Assembly: GCA_905182995.1 (NCBI GenBank)
Contig: CAJJDP010000039.1
Location: 319,722-383,721, forward strand
Source of the DNA: Paramecium octaurelia
Taxonomy: Eukaryota; Ciliophora; Oligohymenophorea; Peniculida; Parameciidae
Reading direction: 5' to 3'
DNA: 64,000 nt
A program made the translations under genes and the position numbers. Every line of letters starts with the position of its first letter. Position 1 is the stretch's first letter. Under the pieces are notes generated by a model, which ran no database searches, was not told the origin of the DNA, and worked only from the letters and a program-made list of their open reading frames with translations. Below are positions 40,637 to 53,324 of this stretch, piece after piece.

Positions 40637-43210
40637 TCATGCGAATTACTTTTAGGATGAAGATTTTTTCGATCTAAGTGGAGTGAACTATCTTTTCCTA
40701 TATTGTAATTCATCATTATCTATAACTACATATTTGGCGAATCCCTTTTTCCTTTGAATAGGTTCTTCTAGATCTATCCATCGTGATTCTGAGGTAGAAT
40801 TTGCAGGTAAAATAACTTTGGGAATGATCTCACCTCTTTTAGATATAGTAAGCATGGCTTAAGTCTTAATAAAATAGGGTACATCCTTTGTTGTTTTGAG
40901 AATTGCTACCATAATCTGGACAAGAGAACACAGTAATGACATTATTATTCTGTCTTTCGAAGCCTTCTAGTGTTGGTTCATGTGATCGTATGATGATGTT
41001 CAAATTATTTTCTTATAAGAATTTGCTCACTCTATTTGTTCCAAACCTTATGATCTATTTATTTTAGAATATATCTCTCTCTGGATTCGGTTAATTCTCT
41101 AATTCTTCTTCAGATAAACATGGATCTGACCATAATAATTCTAAAGCTATCTTTTATTAATACTAAAATTTAATAAATTAATTTACAGTTTTTGGATCAT
41201 GCACAATCTCTAAAGGTCTTTAAATAAGCTCAATTTCATCTACAGTTCTCATAGTCTATCCTATTCCTCCATGAACACATAAGATTTTATCTTCGATTAC
41301 TGCTGCTAATGGCAAATATTGAAAAACTCTATTGATTCTTTAATATATGCTATTAGGATCCATGATGTCCTCTGCAAATTTTATAAAGCATTCATCTGCA
41401 AATCCATAGATTTTATTAACTTTAGCATCTTCATGATGTCCTCTAAGTAGATGAATTTGATCTGCATATTTTAATTTCAACGTGAATAATAATAACACTA
41501 TCTCTAATGACCTTGTTCCTCTATCTACATAATCTCCTAGAAACAAATAATCTTATGAATCAATATCCCCATTATACAAGTTATCATATGGAGCTTTGAA
41601 GTGATCAAAAAATCTCATTAAATCCAAGAATTAGCCATTCAAATTTCCATATATTTTGATTGGTCTTCTTAATCTTAAAACTATTGGTTCCTTATCCAGA
41701 ATTCTTTGAACTTCATCACACAATTTAATTATCATTTCTTTTCTTATTCCAGTCAATAAATTAGAATTTGGAGGAATTGATTAATAATCCTTAGGAATCA
41801 ATAAGTTTTAAACAAAAGGTTGGCATAACTAATCTAAAAATTAGGATTTATTTTGGGAATTTGGATCCTAAAATCCAGCTCCCAATTTCTTATGTTCATC
41901 CTGTAATTTGTCAATTGGTACCTTCTTGACTTAATTTGTTATATCTTCCTCTGGTCCATAAGTCATAGCAACTATAGCTTAATTGGCTAATCTGATATTT
42001 TTATTAGTTGCACTAGATACTCGCACTTACTGATTAGTATTTTAATCTAATTTGATAACAATAAATACTTTTAGCTAACGGCTATTGTTGATTGGTTCTT
42101 CTAAACTAATCTTAAGTTTATGCTTAATTAGTTGGAGGTCTTGGATTGAATGATTAAGTGAATGATTGATCAGTCCTTATAGTATTCATTTGTCTTAACA
42201 ATTGAGGTGTCTAAGCAAATCTAGTATTTAAATTCAATCTTAAAATGCCTTCAGTTGGTATATTTGGTTAATCAGAGTCAAATCCTCCGTGTAAATATAG
42301 AAATTAGTCAATCAACCAAGAGGAATGTCGAAATCTTTGGATTGCCTGAAACTTATACCAATCTGATGTCTCAGTATCATAAATTTCAAAAGGCAAGGTT
42401 TCTCCAACATTATTAGATCTGCCTCCTATAACCAACATTAATGTTCCCAAAAATAAAGTGGAATGCTGATATCTTTACAATGGCTATTCAGTTTAATTTC
42501 TATATGGAGCTCTCACCCAATCCCATCTCCCATCTCTATGTTTTCTCAATCCCCAAGTATCATTCAAAGCTCCTTGATCATTGGTTCTACCTCCAAATGC
42601 AACCATCATTCCATTTGCTGATCCTGTTGTACATAATGCAGCAGAATGATACACTCTTACACTTGGCTATTCAGAAGAGCACTCCAATTTTTACCAAGAA
42701 TATGGCGATTTCTCTAAATTAAAACTCCAAACATCATTGACAGGTTCTTATCCTGTATTACCTCCAAAAACTATCAAATGTGGTTTAATCAGCACCATTG
42801 TATGGCCATATCTTCTCCCTGGGGTTGTACCTATGACTGGGACTGTTACCCATGTTCCAGTATCATCTCTTAATTCAAATACATATAAATTGTCATCTGC
42901 CAATCCTCCTCCACCTACAGCTCCTCCAAATATTATCATTTAATTCAATTCTATTGCTAACGCTTAATGTGCTGCTCTATTTGTTGGTACACTTCCACTT
43001 GCTTCAATTCTTTTCCATTTCTTTGTTGTCATGTCTCCTATATACACATCACCCGTGATCACATATCGTCCTGTGTCTCCTACTGCACCTATAAAAATAT
43101 TTAAACTTGCTTCTACCCCCAAATAATGCAATCTTGTTAGGTGCTATTACACATATAGTATGACCGAAACGTGGCTAGGGATTATCACCACCAAAATTCA
43201 CACTTTCCAT
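40637..43210 (-). CDS. Kelch-repeat PPP phosphatase (PPKL/BSU1-like), probably catalytically altered
   Basis: ATG 43210 to TGA 40637-40639, about 830 residues, at least one 28-nt intron near the N-terminus. Residues 1-330 are Kelch repeats ([65 protein letters not shown]). The C-terminal half is a PP1-type domain: [51 protein letters not shown] and [12 protein letters not shown]. This Kelch-PPP order defines PPKL phosphatases of plants and alveolates. Oddities: the usual GDIHGQ metal motif reads GNLNGQ (41631-41648), RGNHE reads RGHHE and the SAPNYCG loop reads SCPDYGS. Three metal ligands are thus replaced, so it may be a pseudophosphatase. CDS and family are firm. Confidence 0.9.
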
Positions 43211-44328
43211 TTTTATTTAAATAATTATTTAACGATTTTGGATTCTAGATTAATAAGACAATCTACACCTAAAAACTTTAAAAATCCTCATTATTAAGAT
43301 AATCAGCACAGAAACAATTCCAATTAAGACCCTATAACCATATTTACTAATTATCCAAAATTACTATGTAAACACTTGACTTCCATTTTTAAATACGTCA
43401 TTTTGTTATAAATTCAATTTATTCTACTTATTCTAATACCTTAATAGATATGTGCTACATTATAAGAAAATAAGAAATTTTTTGAATTTTATATTTATAA
43501 GATAAAGAATCTTAAATTTAGTTTAATTTGATTCTTCTTCCTTAGTCTCTTTTAATCAATTTGACTATTTTAACTTTGAAAAAAAATAATGTCATTTTAA
43601 TCAGCATTATTTTAATAAATTTTTTTATGTTTATATTATGCAATTTCTAATTAAATTAAATTATAAATGTAATTAAGAGTCACATTACTCAATTACTAAT
43701 TCAAGAATTTTTATCAGAGATAAATTTAATTGCCACAAAATTTAACCTTTCATGTTAAATTTTATCTTTTATTCTATGCTCTTTTTTACTTAAAAAATAT
43801 ATTCTCCAAAAAGAGCAAGTTATGTGTAAATGTTACATAAAAGACAAGCTTAATTCTAAAATATATTTTATGATATTAAAATACGATAATCCAGCATTTA
43901 GATATTAATTTGCTAGGTTTTTAAGTTAATTCAAGAAAAATAATTGCCATGTTTCTATAAATTTATTAACTAACTTGATAGTATACAAAATTCCCTACTT
44001 TAATAATCCTAAATTTTATTAAACAAGAAATTTATAAATCTTATTGTTTGTAACTATACTAAAATAATTTTCATGTAAAAATGCAAAATATTAGAAATTT
44101 TAAGCTTAAATTTGAATTTGCATACTAAATCAAAATGGAGGGAAGTAAAATTTTCCCCCTTGTTTGAAAAATTGAATGTTTATGCTTAATTTCTTTTAAA
44201 ATTATAATTAAATAAGTTAAGGAATATTTTGCAAGCCAAAATTAAATCTCTTTTTTTTATGAAAATTAACTAAAGAAGAGAAATTAAAATAAAATGAAAA
44301 TGATTTAATCTTTAACATATTTATATTC
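43211..44328. other. Long gene-free AT-rich region
   Basis: About 1.1 kb between two minus-strand genes with no coding potential seen on either strand. It is part of an unusually gene-poor zone from 43.2 to 47.8 kb. Confidence 0.5.
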
Positions 44329-45216
44329 TCAAGCAATTAAGGCAAGTGCAACAAAAACTGATAAGATAACAGCGTTGCTTGAAAGATCATCGGAAACTAA
44401 ATCAGAGCATTCAACGCATTTGCTATCAGTTGACCATCTGTAATTCTACTAAGATGTTTCGAAGCAGTTATCTTATGTTAATTTGCTTGTATCAGCTGCA
44501 TCAGCACAAGCTGTTCCACTCCAAGCACATAATGTAACTTCAGTTTGGCTTGATTTAACAACATAACATTAGTTTTCATTTGTGATGTCAGCGCATGTCT
44601 TATAAGAGCATGAACTTGAGGCATATTTACAGCTGCTACTGCTTTCACATCTGGATTTATAGTTACTTAAGTCAGTGCATGTTGCGGTCAAAGACAAAGC
44701 TTAGCATTTACCATCAGTTGTCCATGCACAACGAGTAGTTTCTGAATCTTAACCACTGCAATCTGCTTCAGCGGTGTATGAAGAGCATGTAAATGAAGCG
44801 CATGCACCTGAAGTGAATTTACATCCATAACGACGACAATTGGTTTCATCATAATCACCACATGTTGAAAATGAAGCACATTTTCCTGATTTATTCCAAT
44901 AACAATCAATTGATCTGGGGCAGTCATCGGCTGTTGTGAAATCTCCGCATGAGTATGATTTTTCAACACATGATGAGCTTTCCCAGGCACATTAATATCC
45001 TGTTAATTTGGCTGTGCAGTTGGCTTAAGTCACATTTGAGCAAGATTGAGCTGTATATTCTACTGTTTCACAAGCAGTTGACCATTTACAATATCCAATT
45101 TATTTAGCACATTCAGTTTAATTCAATTCTTCACATGCACAGTGCATTGTTGTATCAAATGTAACAGCATATGTTGTTGCCAAGAGACCAATGAAAAGTA
45201 ACAAAGATTTGTTCAT
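44329..45216 (-). CDS. GPI-anchored cysteine-rich surface protein (Paramecium surface-antigen-like repeats)
   Basis: Intronless 295-residue frame, ATG 45216 to TGA 44329-44331. Signal peptide MNKSLLLFIGLLATTYA, then a series of Cys-rich units of about 40-50 residues with the periodic pattern C-x-W-x5-7-C and C-x(6-9)-C (YCKWSTACE, QCAWESSSCV, CYWNKSGKCA, RCAWTTDGKC, LCAWSGTACA), the form of the PSA repeats in Paramecium immobilisation antigens. It ends with a hydrophobic GPI-type tail (NAVILSVFVALALIA). Full-size antigens are several-fold larger, so this is a mini-antigen-type protein of the cell surface. It stands alone between gene-free regions. Confidence 0.87.
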
Positions 45217-47775
45217 CTTATATATAATTATTAATTTTGTCTTTTAATATCATTTTTGATTATAAACATCGACAGGTAAATCAAAATGACAAACAGATTA
45301 ATTAATTTAAATAATTTTTTAAATTTTTTTATGAATCACAAAATATGGTATTAAATTCATTAATAAAAATAAAATTTTTTACATGTGTTAGAGTTAGATA
45401 CAACAAAATATAAAGGACTGCTCTTGTATGCTTAATGATTTATGTCTCTTTGAATAATTTTCTTAAGGATAATTTTCATCTAATTTATACATTTCAACTT
45501 TAGAATCCTCCTTCAAAGCAGTCTTTCTCTAGTGTTACTACATACAAACAATAAATGTAGTCTATAACTCAATTTTGCTCTGGCTACAATAAAGATGTAA
45601 ATTTCAACCTGAAATTAATTTCTGAAACTGGAGATAAATTCAGGGACATATCTGCTCAGAAGATTTTTATACCAATATATCAATCCTATTTTTTAATATT
45701 TAGGTTGATGAAATGAAAAAAACTTAATGAAAATTTCTTTATGGTTGTTCTAGAGTTTGTTATTAAATTTCTTTAAAATTTAATTAACTGATAAATTTAT
45801 TTTATAATTTTATACACTTTTCCTTATTTTTTAGTATTTCAAAATGAAAGGTTAGACTTCAGGCTCCATTTTTCACAACTAAATTCTTTAAATTATTCCA
45901 TTACCCAAAATGTATATTTTTAACTTTAATTGAATTTAACAACTATTTTCTAAATTAAAAATATATTAATTAAATTTTTTGTACTATTTTTATATAATTA
46001 TGAAATAAGTGAGAGTTGGGACAAAATTATTTCTACATTAAGCACATCCCCCAACCTAATTAGAATCTTCACTTGATAAAATTTTTTTATCCCTAAATAA
46101 CAAAATTTAACAATAAATCTTACTGAAAATCAAATTCAAATGAATCAGAAGGGCTTGATATACATAAAAGGTTTATTGCAAGAAAATAAAATATTATGAA
46201 TTATATGAATTATTTTAATAAAAAATTTTTGTTTATAATTTCAAGCATATTTAGAAAAATGAAGAATCATGTCTCCTAACTTAAGAAATTGAAAAACACT
46301 ATAGATTTATTATACAATCCTAGTAAGAATATCTTTAGATTTTTCTTTATTATTGCGAAGATTTTTTTATTAACAATAATAGGAGCTGAATGAGTAACTT
46401 TTATATATATTTATATATTAAAATGGATCTTTTTATCTGGATCATGTAAACATTTTCTAAAGGCAAAGGATATGCATAAAATTCTAGGTGCAGAGAAATT
46501 GATTGATTAAATTTTCGAAATAAATTTCTGTTATTTTTTATTGACATGATTAATACTTTATTAAAATGCATTTAATTAAATTTACTTTGTTTTTAAGCAA
46601 TCTTCCTAGAGTTTTATTCTTCTTAATTTTAATACCAATAAAATATAGATATTATTATAAGAAATTTTTTTTAAAATATAAATCTAAATTTATAGAAACT
46701 ATGCATCAATGATATATTTAGAAAATACTATTTTTGGAAGAAATGGTAAATCCGAAAAGACTAGAAAAAATAAAAATCATTCAAGCAATTTAATTTTTAA
46801 TTCTTCTCCCCTCACAACTCATAACCAAAATTTTATTTTATTTTCATACGTTTAAATTAAAGATTACATTAATAAATGATAAATTTGAACTTTTTAGGAT
46901 TAATTCATGAAATTAAAATATTTTGAACTTTAATATATAAAATAATAATGTTTTACTAAATAATGTAATACTTTTTCATAAGAGCTATGGCAAATATTTC
47001 AATTTATCAAAAATCAACGGAACTCTGTCTTATTTTAGTTTTTCGCATAACTCTAATTTTAAATTTAAAACTATTTGTGAATAGGCTAAAATCCAATACT
47101 TATAGTATCTAAATAATAAATAATTTAGGGAATGAATTCGGATAAATTCTATGTAAAAAATTTCAAATTTGCTCAAGAAGACCATCATATAATATATTGA
47201 GATTTTAAAGAAAGTGCAATTGAATTACCTATTAGGTTGCTAACAATAGATTAAGCAAGATTTAATAATTAATATTTCTACATTATAAATTTTTATCTAG
47301 AAAGATAATTTAATATAAATTTGAGATTTAAATCCAGTTGATTATTCAACTGATGCATATAAGCAATTAAGAAAATAGAATAGAAAAAGAAATGCTAGAC
47401 ATATTATTTTATGGTATATATATTGAGGTTCATGAATTTGGAATTATATACTTCAAAATAGATATCACATTTTGTTGAAAAGATGAGATATAATTGAAAA
47501 TGATTCAAAACTGCTAGGAAATTGGAATAACAATTTTATATGCATAAACTAGCTTAAATAGGTTTTTATACAGGATTATTGATGATTACATAAAATCACT
47601 TTGAATTATTATTTTCTAAACTTACTAATATTATTATTAATAAAATCATGGATCAATTTGAGACAATTGAAGGCAAGATTCTATACATCACATACAATTT
47701 ATATAAGTAAAATCGCATCTGTATACAATAAAAGAATGAAATAAAAGGTTGATAATTTTAAAATAATCATTAGAC
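45217..47775. other. 2.5-kb gene-poor AT-rich region
   Basis: No supported gene. On the minus strand around 45430-45560 there is a short protein-like run (LKEDSKVEMYKLDENYPQEN, SKRHKSLSIQEQ) without a start, probably a remnant. The rest lacks coding features. The stretch directly upstream of the surface-protein gene would hold its promoter. Confidence 0.45.
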
Positions 47776-48124
47776 ATGTTGATTAGTAAAAATCACCGTA
47801 TTGAAAAACTATTATTAGAACTAAGAGGAGAACACAATCTAAGTTACATCGAAAATAGCCTTGAAACAATTAATGTAAGATGCCTAATTAATAATTATTA
47901 TTTAGGATCTAAGTCCTAGAGATTTTGACGACAGCCTTAGTAATTCATATAAAAATAAAAGACCAAAGAGATTTAAGTTCGTAAAATCGAATTTCCCAAG
48001 GAATTTAGACCCAAAAGAAATGAGAGCAAATGAGGACACTGATTCATTGTCTCGAAATTCTAATTAATAGTTTGAATTTGATTCAAGGAGACGTGTTTAC
48101 TCTCTAGCTGCTGATTCATGTTGA
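47776..48124 (+). CDS. Small hypothetical protein, 105 residues
   Basis: ATG 47776, one 31-nt intron (GTAAGATGCC...TTTAG) and TGA 48122-48124, exactly 106 codons. Charged, helical N-terminus (HRIEKLLLELRGEHNLSYIE) followed by a Ser/Arg/Asn-rich tail (KRPKRFKFVKSNFPRNLDPK). No signal or membrane segment; no family recognised. Confidence 0.65.
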
Positions 48125-48229
48125 TTGATTGTATAATTATAATTTATATATGATCTCACAGAATTGATGATATCATTACTGGTATAATTATTAAAATAAA
48201 TTATTATTCGTTATCAATTTAATTTATAA

Positions 48230-49227
48230 TCATTCATTATCATAAAATGGACTGATCATTAAAATGTGCATAACAGATGCCATTGCATAAAAGTCGCTGG
48301 TTTGGTGTTTGCTCTAAAAATACAAATAAGCATTACATATCCAATTTTATTTATTCTTTTAAAAAGCAATAATATTCCTTATGCCAAAAACACTACAACG
48401 ATTCCCCATAAAAGAAGTGGCCAATAAAAGTAATATGAAATGAAGAATTGGAGTAAGAAAACAAAACATACAGGAACAATTGTTGCTGGTAGATAAAGTG
48501 GTTAAGCAAGATTAATCCCGTGTTTTGCTATCACTAGTCCTACTGAAATTAGGCAAGCAGCAATCATGAAATAAAAGAAAAAGAAATAGTTCCATCTGAA
48601 GTATTCATAACCTTATACTGCTGTTTACAATCCTTACATGAGCAAGGAATATAAAACTACATGAATAACATAAAAGGACTTCTGACGATTATTCTATGAA
48701 TTATTACAAATAAATACTTATAAGATTATCTTTGGATTGGTTAAAATGAAAAAATTCAAGAGTACATATGAAATTAAAACAATCCATAATACGGAATTCC
48801 AATGCCAATAACTATTAATTATCTTCATTCGAAATATTGCGGAAAAGAAATTTAACACCAACGAGATTGTTAATTCTAAAGCAAAAAACTTGGCTAGGTT
48901 TTTATTAAAGAAGTTGACTTCATGTTCACCAGCAACTTCAATTTCTTTATGTTACAAGTTTATGATTTCTTTTTATATTAGATTTTAATTTAAATTTTGA
49001 TTATACTATTAAAGAAGTTATTGCTGAGGAGTGTATTAATAGTATTATTATTATTAATATGTCTGCTCGTTAGGTTGTTAAGGGATAGGAGGGATTCCCC
49101 TATTATTATTTTCTTATTAATTTTGATATTACAAATAAGGATGCTGATATATTTATGATTATTATTCCTACTTTTTCTGTTGCAATTATTATAAGAGTTG
49201 TTATTGTATATAATCTGGTTATTTCAT
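48230..49227 (-). CDS. Q-rich multi-pass membrane protein, possibly TMBIM/Lifeguard-like, copy 1
   Basis: 324 residues, ATG 49227, one 23-nt intron near the 3' end, TGA 48230-48232; exactly 325 codons. About 110 N-terminal residues are Gln/Pro/Tyr/Asn-rich, the Gln mostly encoded by TAA, ending in KEIEVAGEHEVNFFNKNLAK. Seven or so hydrophobic segments follow (FFALELTISLVLNFFSAIF, SVLWIVLISYVLLNFFIL, ACLISVGLVIAKHGI, LPATIVPVCFVFLLQFF, LLLWGIVVVFLAQGILLLF) and the last exon encodes SKHQTSDFYAMASVMHILMI. A Gln/Pro-rich head before seven helices resembles GRINA-type members of the TMBIM family. It is a paralogue of the next gene. Confidence 0.75.
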
Positions 49228-49370
49228 AATTTCATTATATTCATCTTAAGTTACTAAAATAGGTACTATTGTTTCATTTCGCTATTGCTGAGCCATTATA
49301 TAAAAATATTAATAGATATGTATATAACTTAATAGTGATATAAATTATGAATATTGTTTTATAATTTTCC

Positions 49371-50502
49371 TCATTGTACATTTTTCTATTCAGTATTTTT
49401 ACTTTGGGGTTTCTTCACTTGTTATTCATTGCTCTTGCATTTCAAATCAAAGAATGGAACCAATAACAGGAAGCTAAACAAAACTGCAGCAAATTGACCA
49501 TCATCTGATCTTAATTTAAACTAAAATATAATTAAAAATTTACTTTCTTAGAACAAGTCATTCTCTTTAGTGTAAATTGGAGGTAAAATCCATAACAGCA
49601 ACTCACTACTATCAATATACATAATATGTCGTATTTGTAATAAAGAGAGAACAGAATAGCTCCGAAAGTGACATTTGGTAAAACTATATACCAGAATGAT
49701 TCTAGAAATATAATTATTAATTTTAACTTTTTATGCTTAATTGTTCAACTTCCTACATGCAATAGGAAAATAAGGAATAAGTTTCAAGATTGATGAAGCA
49801 CAGTATGATAATTACAATCTCGTCATCACCACTGAATGTTTTGAGATAACCTCCTTCGTAATTGGAATAATTATAATAATAATAAGTAGAGGAGTAAATA
49901 GCTTAAAAGAAAAATCCATAGGACAAAGTATAAGCCACAAGCAAAATAAATCTTAGTTGTTTATCTCTTAATTTTTTGTGAGCTGTGTATGAATATAATA
50001 AAGACAAGCTCATTACAGAAACAAAAATGTAGAAGGGTAATTTGAAATACCCACTCAAGTTATAAGAAAGCTTAATGAAGCCATTCCTATAAGAACATAA
50101 ACATAAAAGGAGAGCAAAAGCTTGAAAGAATAAGAAATATTTTAAGACTGACATGTTAAAATGTCTTCTCTCCATATAACCAGCTTAGCTTAGCTCCTAG
50201 TGCTTCAAAGTATCCTATTTTTAGGTTACTTAGGGTTAAGGTAATTGTTGTTATTAATTTGGTAATAAAGGTTATTAAAGATATAGCTGAGGTTGTTATA
50301 ATTATGGGTACTAGACAGGTTGGACTTGATTTTTAGCATAAGTCATTTGATTTTTTTATTACATTTGAGGAGCATATACAAAAATGGGATTATTTTGTTA
50401 TGCTTATGGTACAGCAGGTGCTTAATTATGAGATACCATTTGGTCTTGTAGGTAAGCCTATGGGGCCTGATTGATATCATTAGGAGTAAGTATATCAGCC
50501 AT
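49371..50502 (-). CDS. Q-rich multi-pass membrane protein, possibly TMBIM/Lifeguard-like, copy 2
   Basis: 360 residues, ATG 50502, introns of 26 and 23 nt, TGA 49371-49373; exactly 361 codons. N-terminal 110 residues Gln/Pro-rich (APAVPQAQQNNPIFVYAPQM), then YFLFFQAFALLLCLCSY, FYIFVSVMSLSLLYSY, FILLVAYTLSYGFFFQAIY, VIIILCFINLETYSLFSYC, IVLPNVTFGAILFSLYYKY, CILIVVSCCYGFYLQF and, after the last intron, RSDDGQFAAVLFSFLLLVPF. Same layout, last-intron position and C-terminal domain as the gene at 48230, with only 143 bp between them: a diverged tandem pair. The TMBIM assignment rests on topology and is tentative. Confidence 0.75.
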
Positions 50503-50833
50503 TTTCAACTATGTGTATGTTTTCTATAAATAATTATATATTCAACAAATAAAATGTACTAGATATATTAAATTTTGCGTAATATAGAAAAACAATTATA
50601 TATATAAAAAATTATGATGGAACAAATTGGTGGATTAAAATATTTTCCAAAAGTTTATGCATGCAGCTAAAACTATTCATAAAATATTAGTCTGTCTCTT
50701 TTATTTAAAGATAATCTATTTAAGGGATAATCTATTTCACTAGTAGATTTAGAGTGTAATTTCTCAGTATTGGTTGTAAAAGTCTTGAATTATAATAATA
50801 ATACAATTTATCTGTTATTATATTTAATAATTA

Positions 50834-51314
50834 ATGCAATAGAGTTCATTCATATTAAGTAATTAGCAATATGGTTCAAAGCAATAATTGAGAAAAGATG
50901 TTAAAGATTAGTTATTTACTAGATTTTAAAATTAAAAGAATCCAATTTAGCAGGTAAAAGAAAAAGGGATCATCACATGGAAACCTTTAGTAAAGACAAC
51001 TCAATCTCCAAAATCACCTAGGACATAATAAGTGACTCCTTAATAATCCCCGTTAAGAGCCAAATAATACTCAAAACATTCTCCAGGAAGATTGTCTTTC
51101 TAAAAGTCAAGTCTTGAATTGAAATCTGTTAATTCTAGGTAATGTTATATTGCAATTTTATAGTTTGATGATACCCAAGAAAACACTTAATGAAATTGTG
51201 CCCGTTGAAAAGATTTAAGATTTAGTTCAATCATTAAGGGGTTAGAATTATGGGGCTTCAGATTTATATATGTAGGAATTAAGAAAATTGTCAATTTTGG
51301 TTTTAAATGAGTGA
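50834..51314 (+). CDS. Hypothetical Ser-Pro-rich protein, 151 residues
   Basis: ATG 50834, one 25-nt intron (GTAATGTTATATTGC...TATAG near 51138), TGA 51312-51314; exactly 152 codons. The centre is rich in SP/TP sites (TQSPKSPRTQQVTPQQSPLR, KHSPGRLSFQKSS), likely phosphorylated and disordered; the C-terminus is a helix (IVPVEKIQDLVQSLRGQ). No family recognised. Confidence 0.7.
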
Positions 51315-51378
51315 ACTTAAAATAGTATCATTAATATTCATATTTCTAACAATAGCATTTTTTGTTTTATCGAGTCCA

Positions 51379-52418
51379 TCAGCAGTTAATCGCCTTTTAG
51401 TTTATTTTTTGTGTATGCTTATCTAGACTCTCTTTCCAACCTTCATTATTAATAATAATTTCGTACATATCTGCTTGCAATTTAATATCGATTGGGGCTT
51501 AAGGAGTCTTTCTCTTTGAATACTATCGAATTTCTGAAAGGTAATCTCGCCTTAATGTTGAAGATGATGATTAATCAACGCCCATCTATGACTAAATTCT
51601 TGGTCTTTTTGGTAATTTTCTTATTTATCTCAAGTACTGATTGCCTAAGATCTTAGAGTCACTTTTTATTGGAGATATTTGATTTTATTATTTTTTATTG
51701 ATTATCGTATGAGTCGATTGATCAATGCTATGAGATATTTTTGGTAAGAAGTTTTCTTTAACAATTTGATCATAGGCAAATCTGTGTTTTATTTGGTTTC
51801 GTAATCGTTCTTCGCTTTCCTTTCTCTTTTACTCCTCTTCTTTCATCATTTCAAGTTAGGACTAATATGTTCTACTCCTTATTCTAGATTAAACTTATTA
51901 AGAAAAATAAGTGTCTTATAGTTTCTTTTGTACTCGAAGATTTTCCAATTATTAATAATGTTCCTCTTAATATTTCTTATATTGATTTTAATGTTCCTTT
52001 ATTTCATCTGTGGACAACACTTTAAACTTATCCTTTATTTAAAGTAGTTTTTATTTGATCTCTTCTTCTCTCTGTTCCTCCAACTACTTTTTCTGAGTTT
52101 CTTATTATAATTTTTCTTATCTAAATTTCTCTAATAATTATTTGACTCTTTTATTCTATTCCTTTACCTTTTGGTTTCTCTCATCCGATTTCAATTAAAT
52201 AAATGAAATATTCAATTTGGATTACAATCTACGAGAATCCTAAAGTTCTTTTAATTATTATAATCTTATTGACTCAAGTTTCTAAAGTGATTGTTCTTTG
52301 TTTCTCTCCTCCTCCTATAGTCTTTGTGTGCGTCTTAGGAACCTAAATTAAAATTTTACTATTCGTCTCGAATTCTCCTCTCCTCAGTTATTTTCTCTAT
52401 ATATAAATGATGCTCCAT
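51379..52418 (-). CDS. Long Glu/Gln/Lys-rich coiled-coil protein, 337 residues
   Basis: ATG 52418, one 26-nt intron near the N-terminus, TGA 51379-51381; exactly 338 codons. Residues 10-220 are a charged single helix (RLQEEERNKEQSLQKLESIR, KKQLEEQREEEIKQKLLQIK), followed by a basic Ser-rich region (QIRKLPKRPRIQSQMGVDQS) and a short tail. Such proteins are usually cytoskeletal or ciliary; nothing more specific can be said. Convergent with the gene ending at 51314. Confidence 0.75.
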
Positions 52419-53324
52419 TTAATAATAATTATTATTAAAAATAACTAACTTATATTTTATATATATAAAAAATAGAGTATACAACAGCACCTAAGTTTTT
52501 AACTTCTCCCCTTGTTTACCTTTTCTCTGAGGAAAAATGTATAGGGGGTCTAGACATTTTGATCCCAATTGGAATTGATTAGTCAAATTATCAGATAATA
52601 CTAGATCCTACTAAATGAACTGTAGTGTAAAAATATTAACTGCATAGAATAAAAAGTTAAAGAATAAAATTTTGATTTTTTATATATAATTTTTTGTTAT
52701 GAGTTAAATTAAACTTCAATGTTAAACATCTCCAAAAAATATAATTTAGTTTCTCCTTAGTTTACACTTGATCATGAATTTATTATTTACTATCTTATAA
52801 TTATATGCATAAAAGTCTTCATGATAGTTAAGCGGACCTCAAGATTGAAATTGAGGAGATTTATAATTTAATAAGAAAAAATACATTTTGGCTATGAGTA
52901 TTAAATTGAAGTATTGGGGTGAATAAAATTTAACCCAGCATTGAAGAACTAAAAAATAATAGCTAGTTAATGATAAATTTAATGATTTTTTCAATTAATA
53001 AATTGTAATTGGTCTCTAAGAACTAGATAAAAAAAGGATTCAAAGATAGATTAAGGCAAATTTTTTCAGAAGAATAATTTTTTGGAAACCAATTATTATT
53101 TTTAATATTATTTCTAAATATATAATTTTTATTATATTAAAAAAGTAATTATTGTTATACAAATTTGATTACAAGATTAATATATATATGTAGATGCTTG
53201 CTTATCAAAAATAAGATTCTTAAATAGATATAAGACATATGGTATAAATAAATATTTAAATTAATTTTATATGATAACATTGAAGAAAGCTATATATGCA
53301 TACATAAATATTTAAATATGCTAC
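52419..53324. other. Gene-free spacer
   Basis: About 900 bp of AT-rich DNA with several TATATA runs; no gene seen. Confidence 0.5.

Noticed and set aside
42441-43058. Plus-strand frames of 68-93 codons
   Set aside because: Antisense shadows of the Kelch repeats.
44688-44990. Minus-strand 100-codon frame rich in His
   Set aside because: Out-of-frame reading of the Cys-rich surface protein gene.
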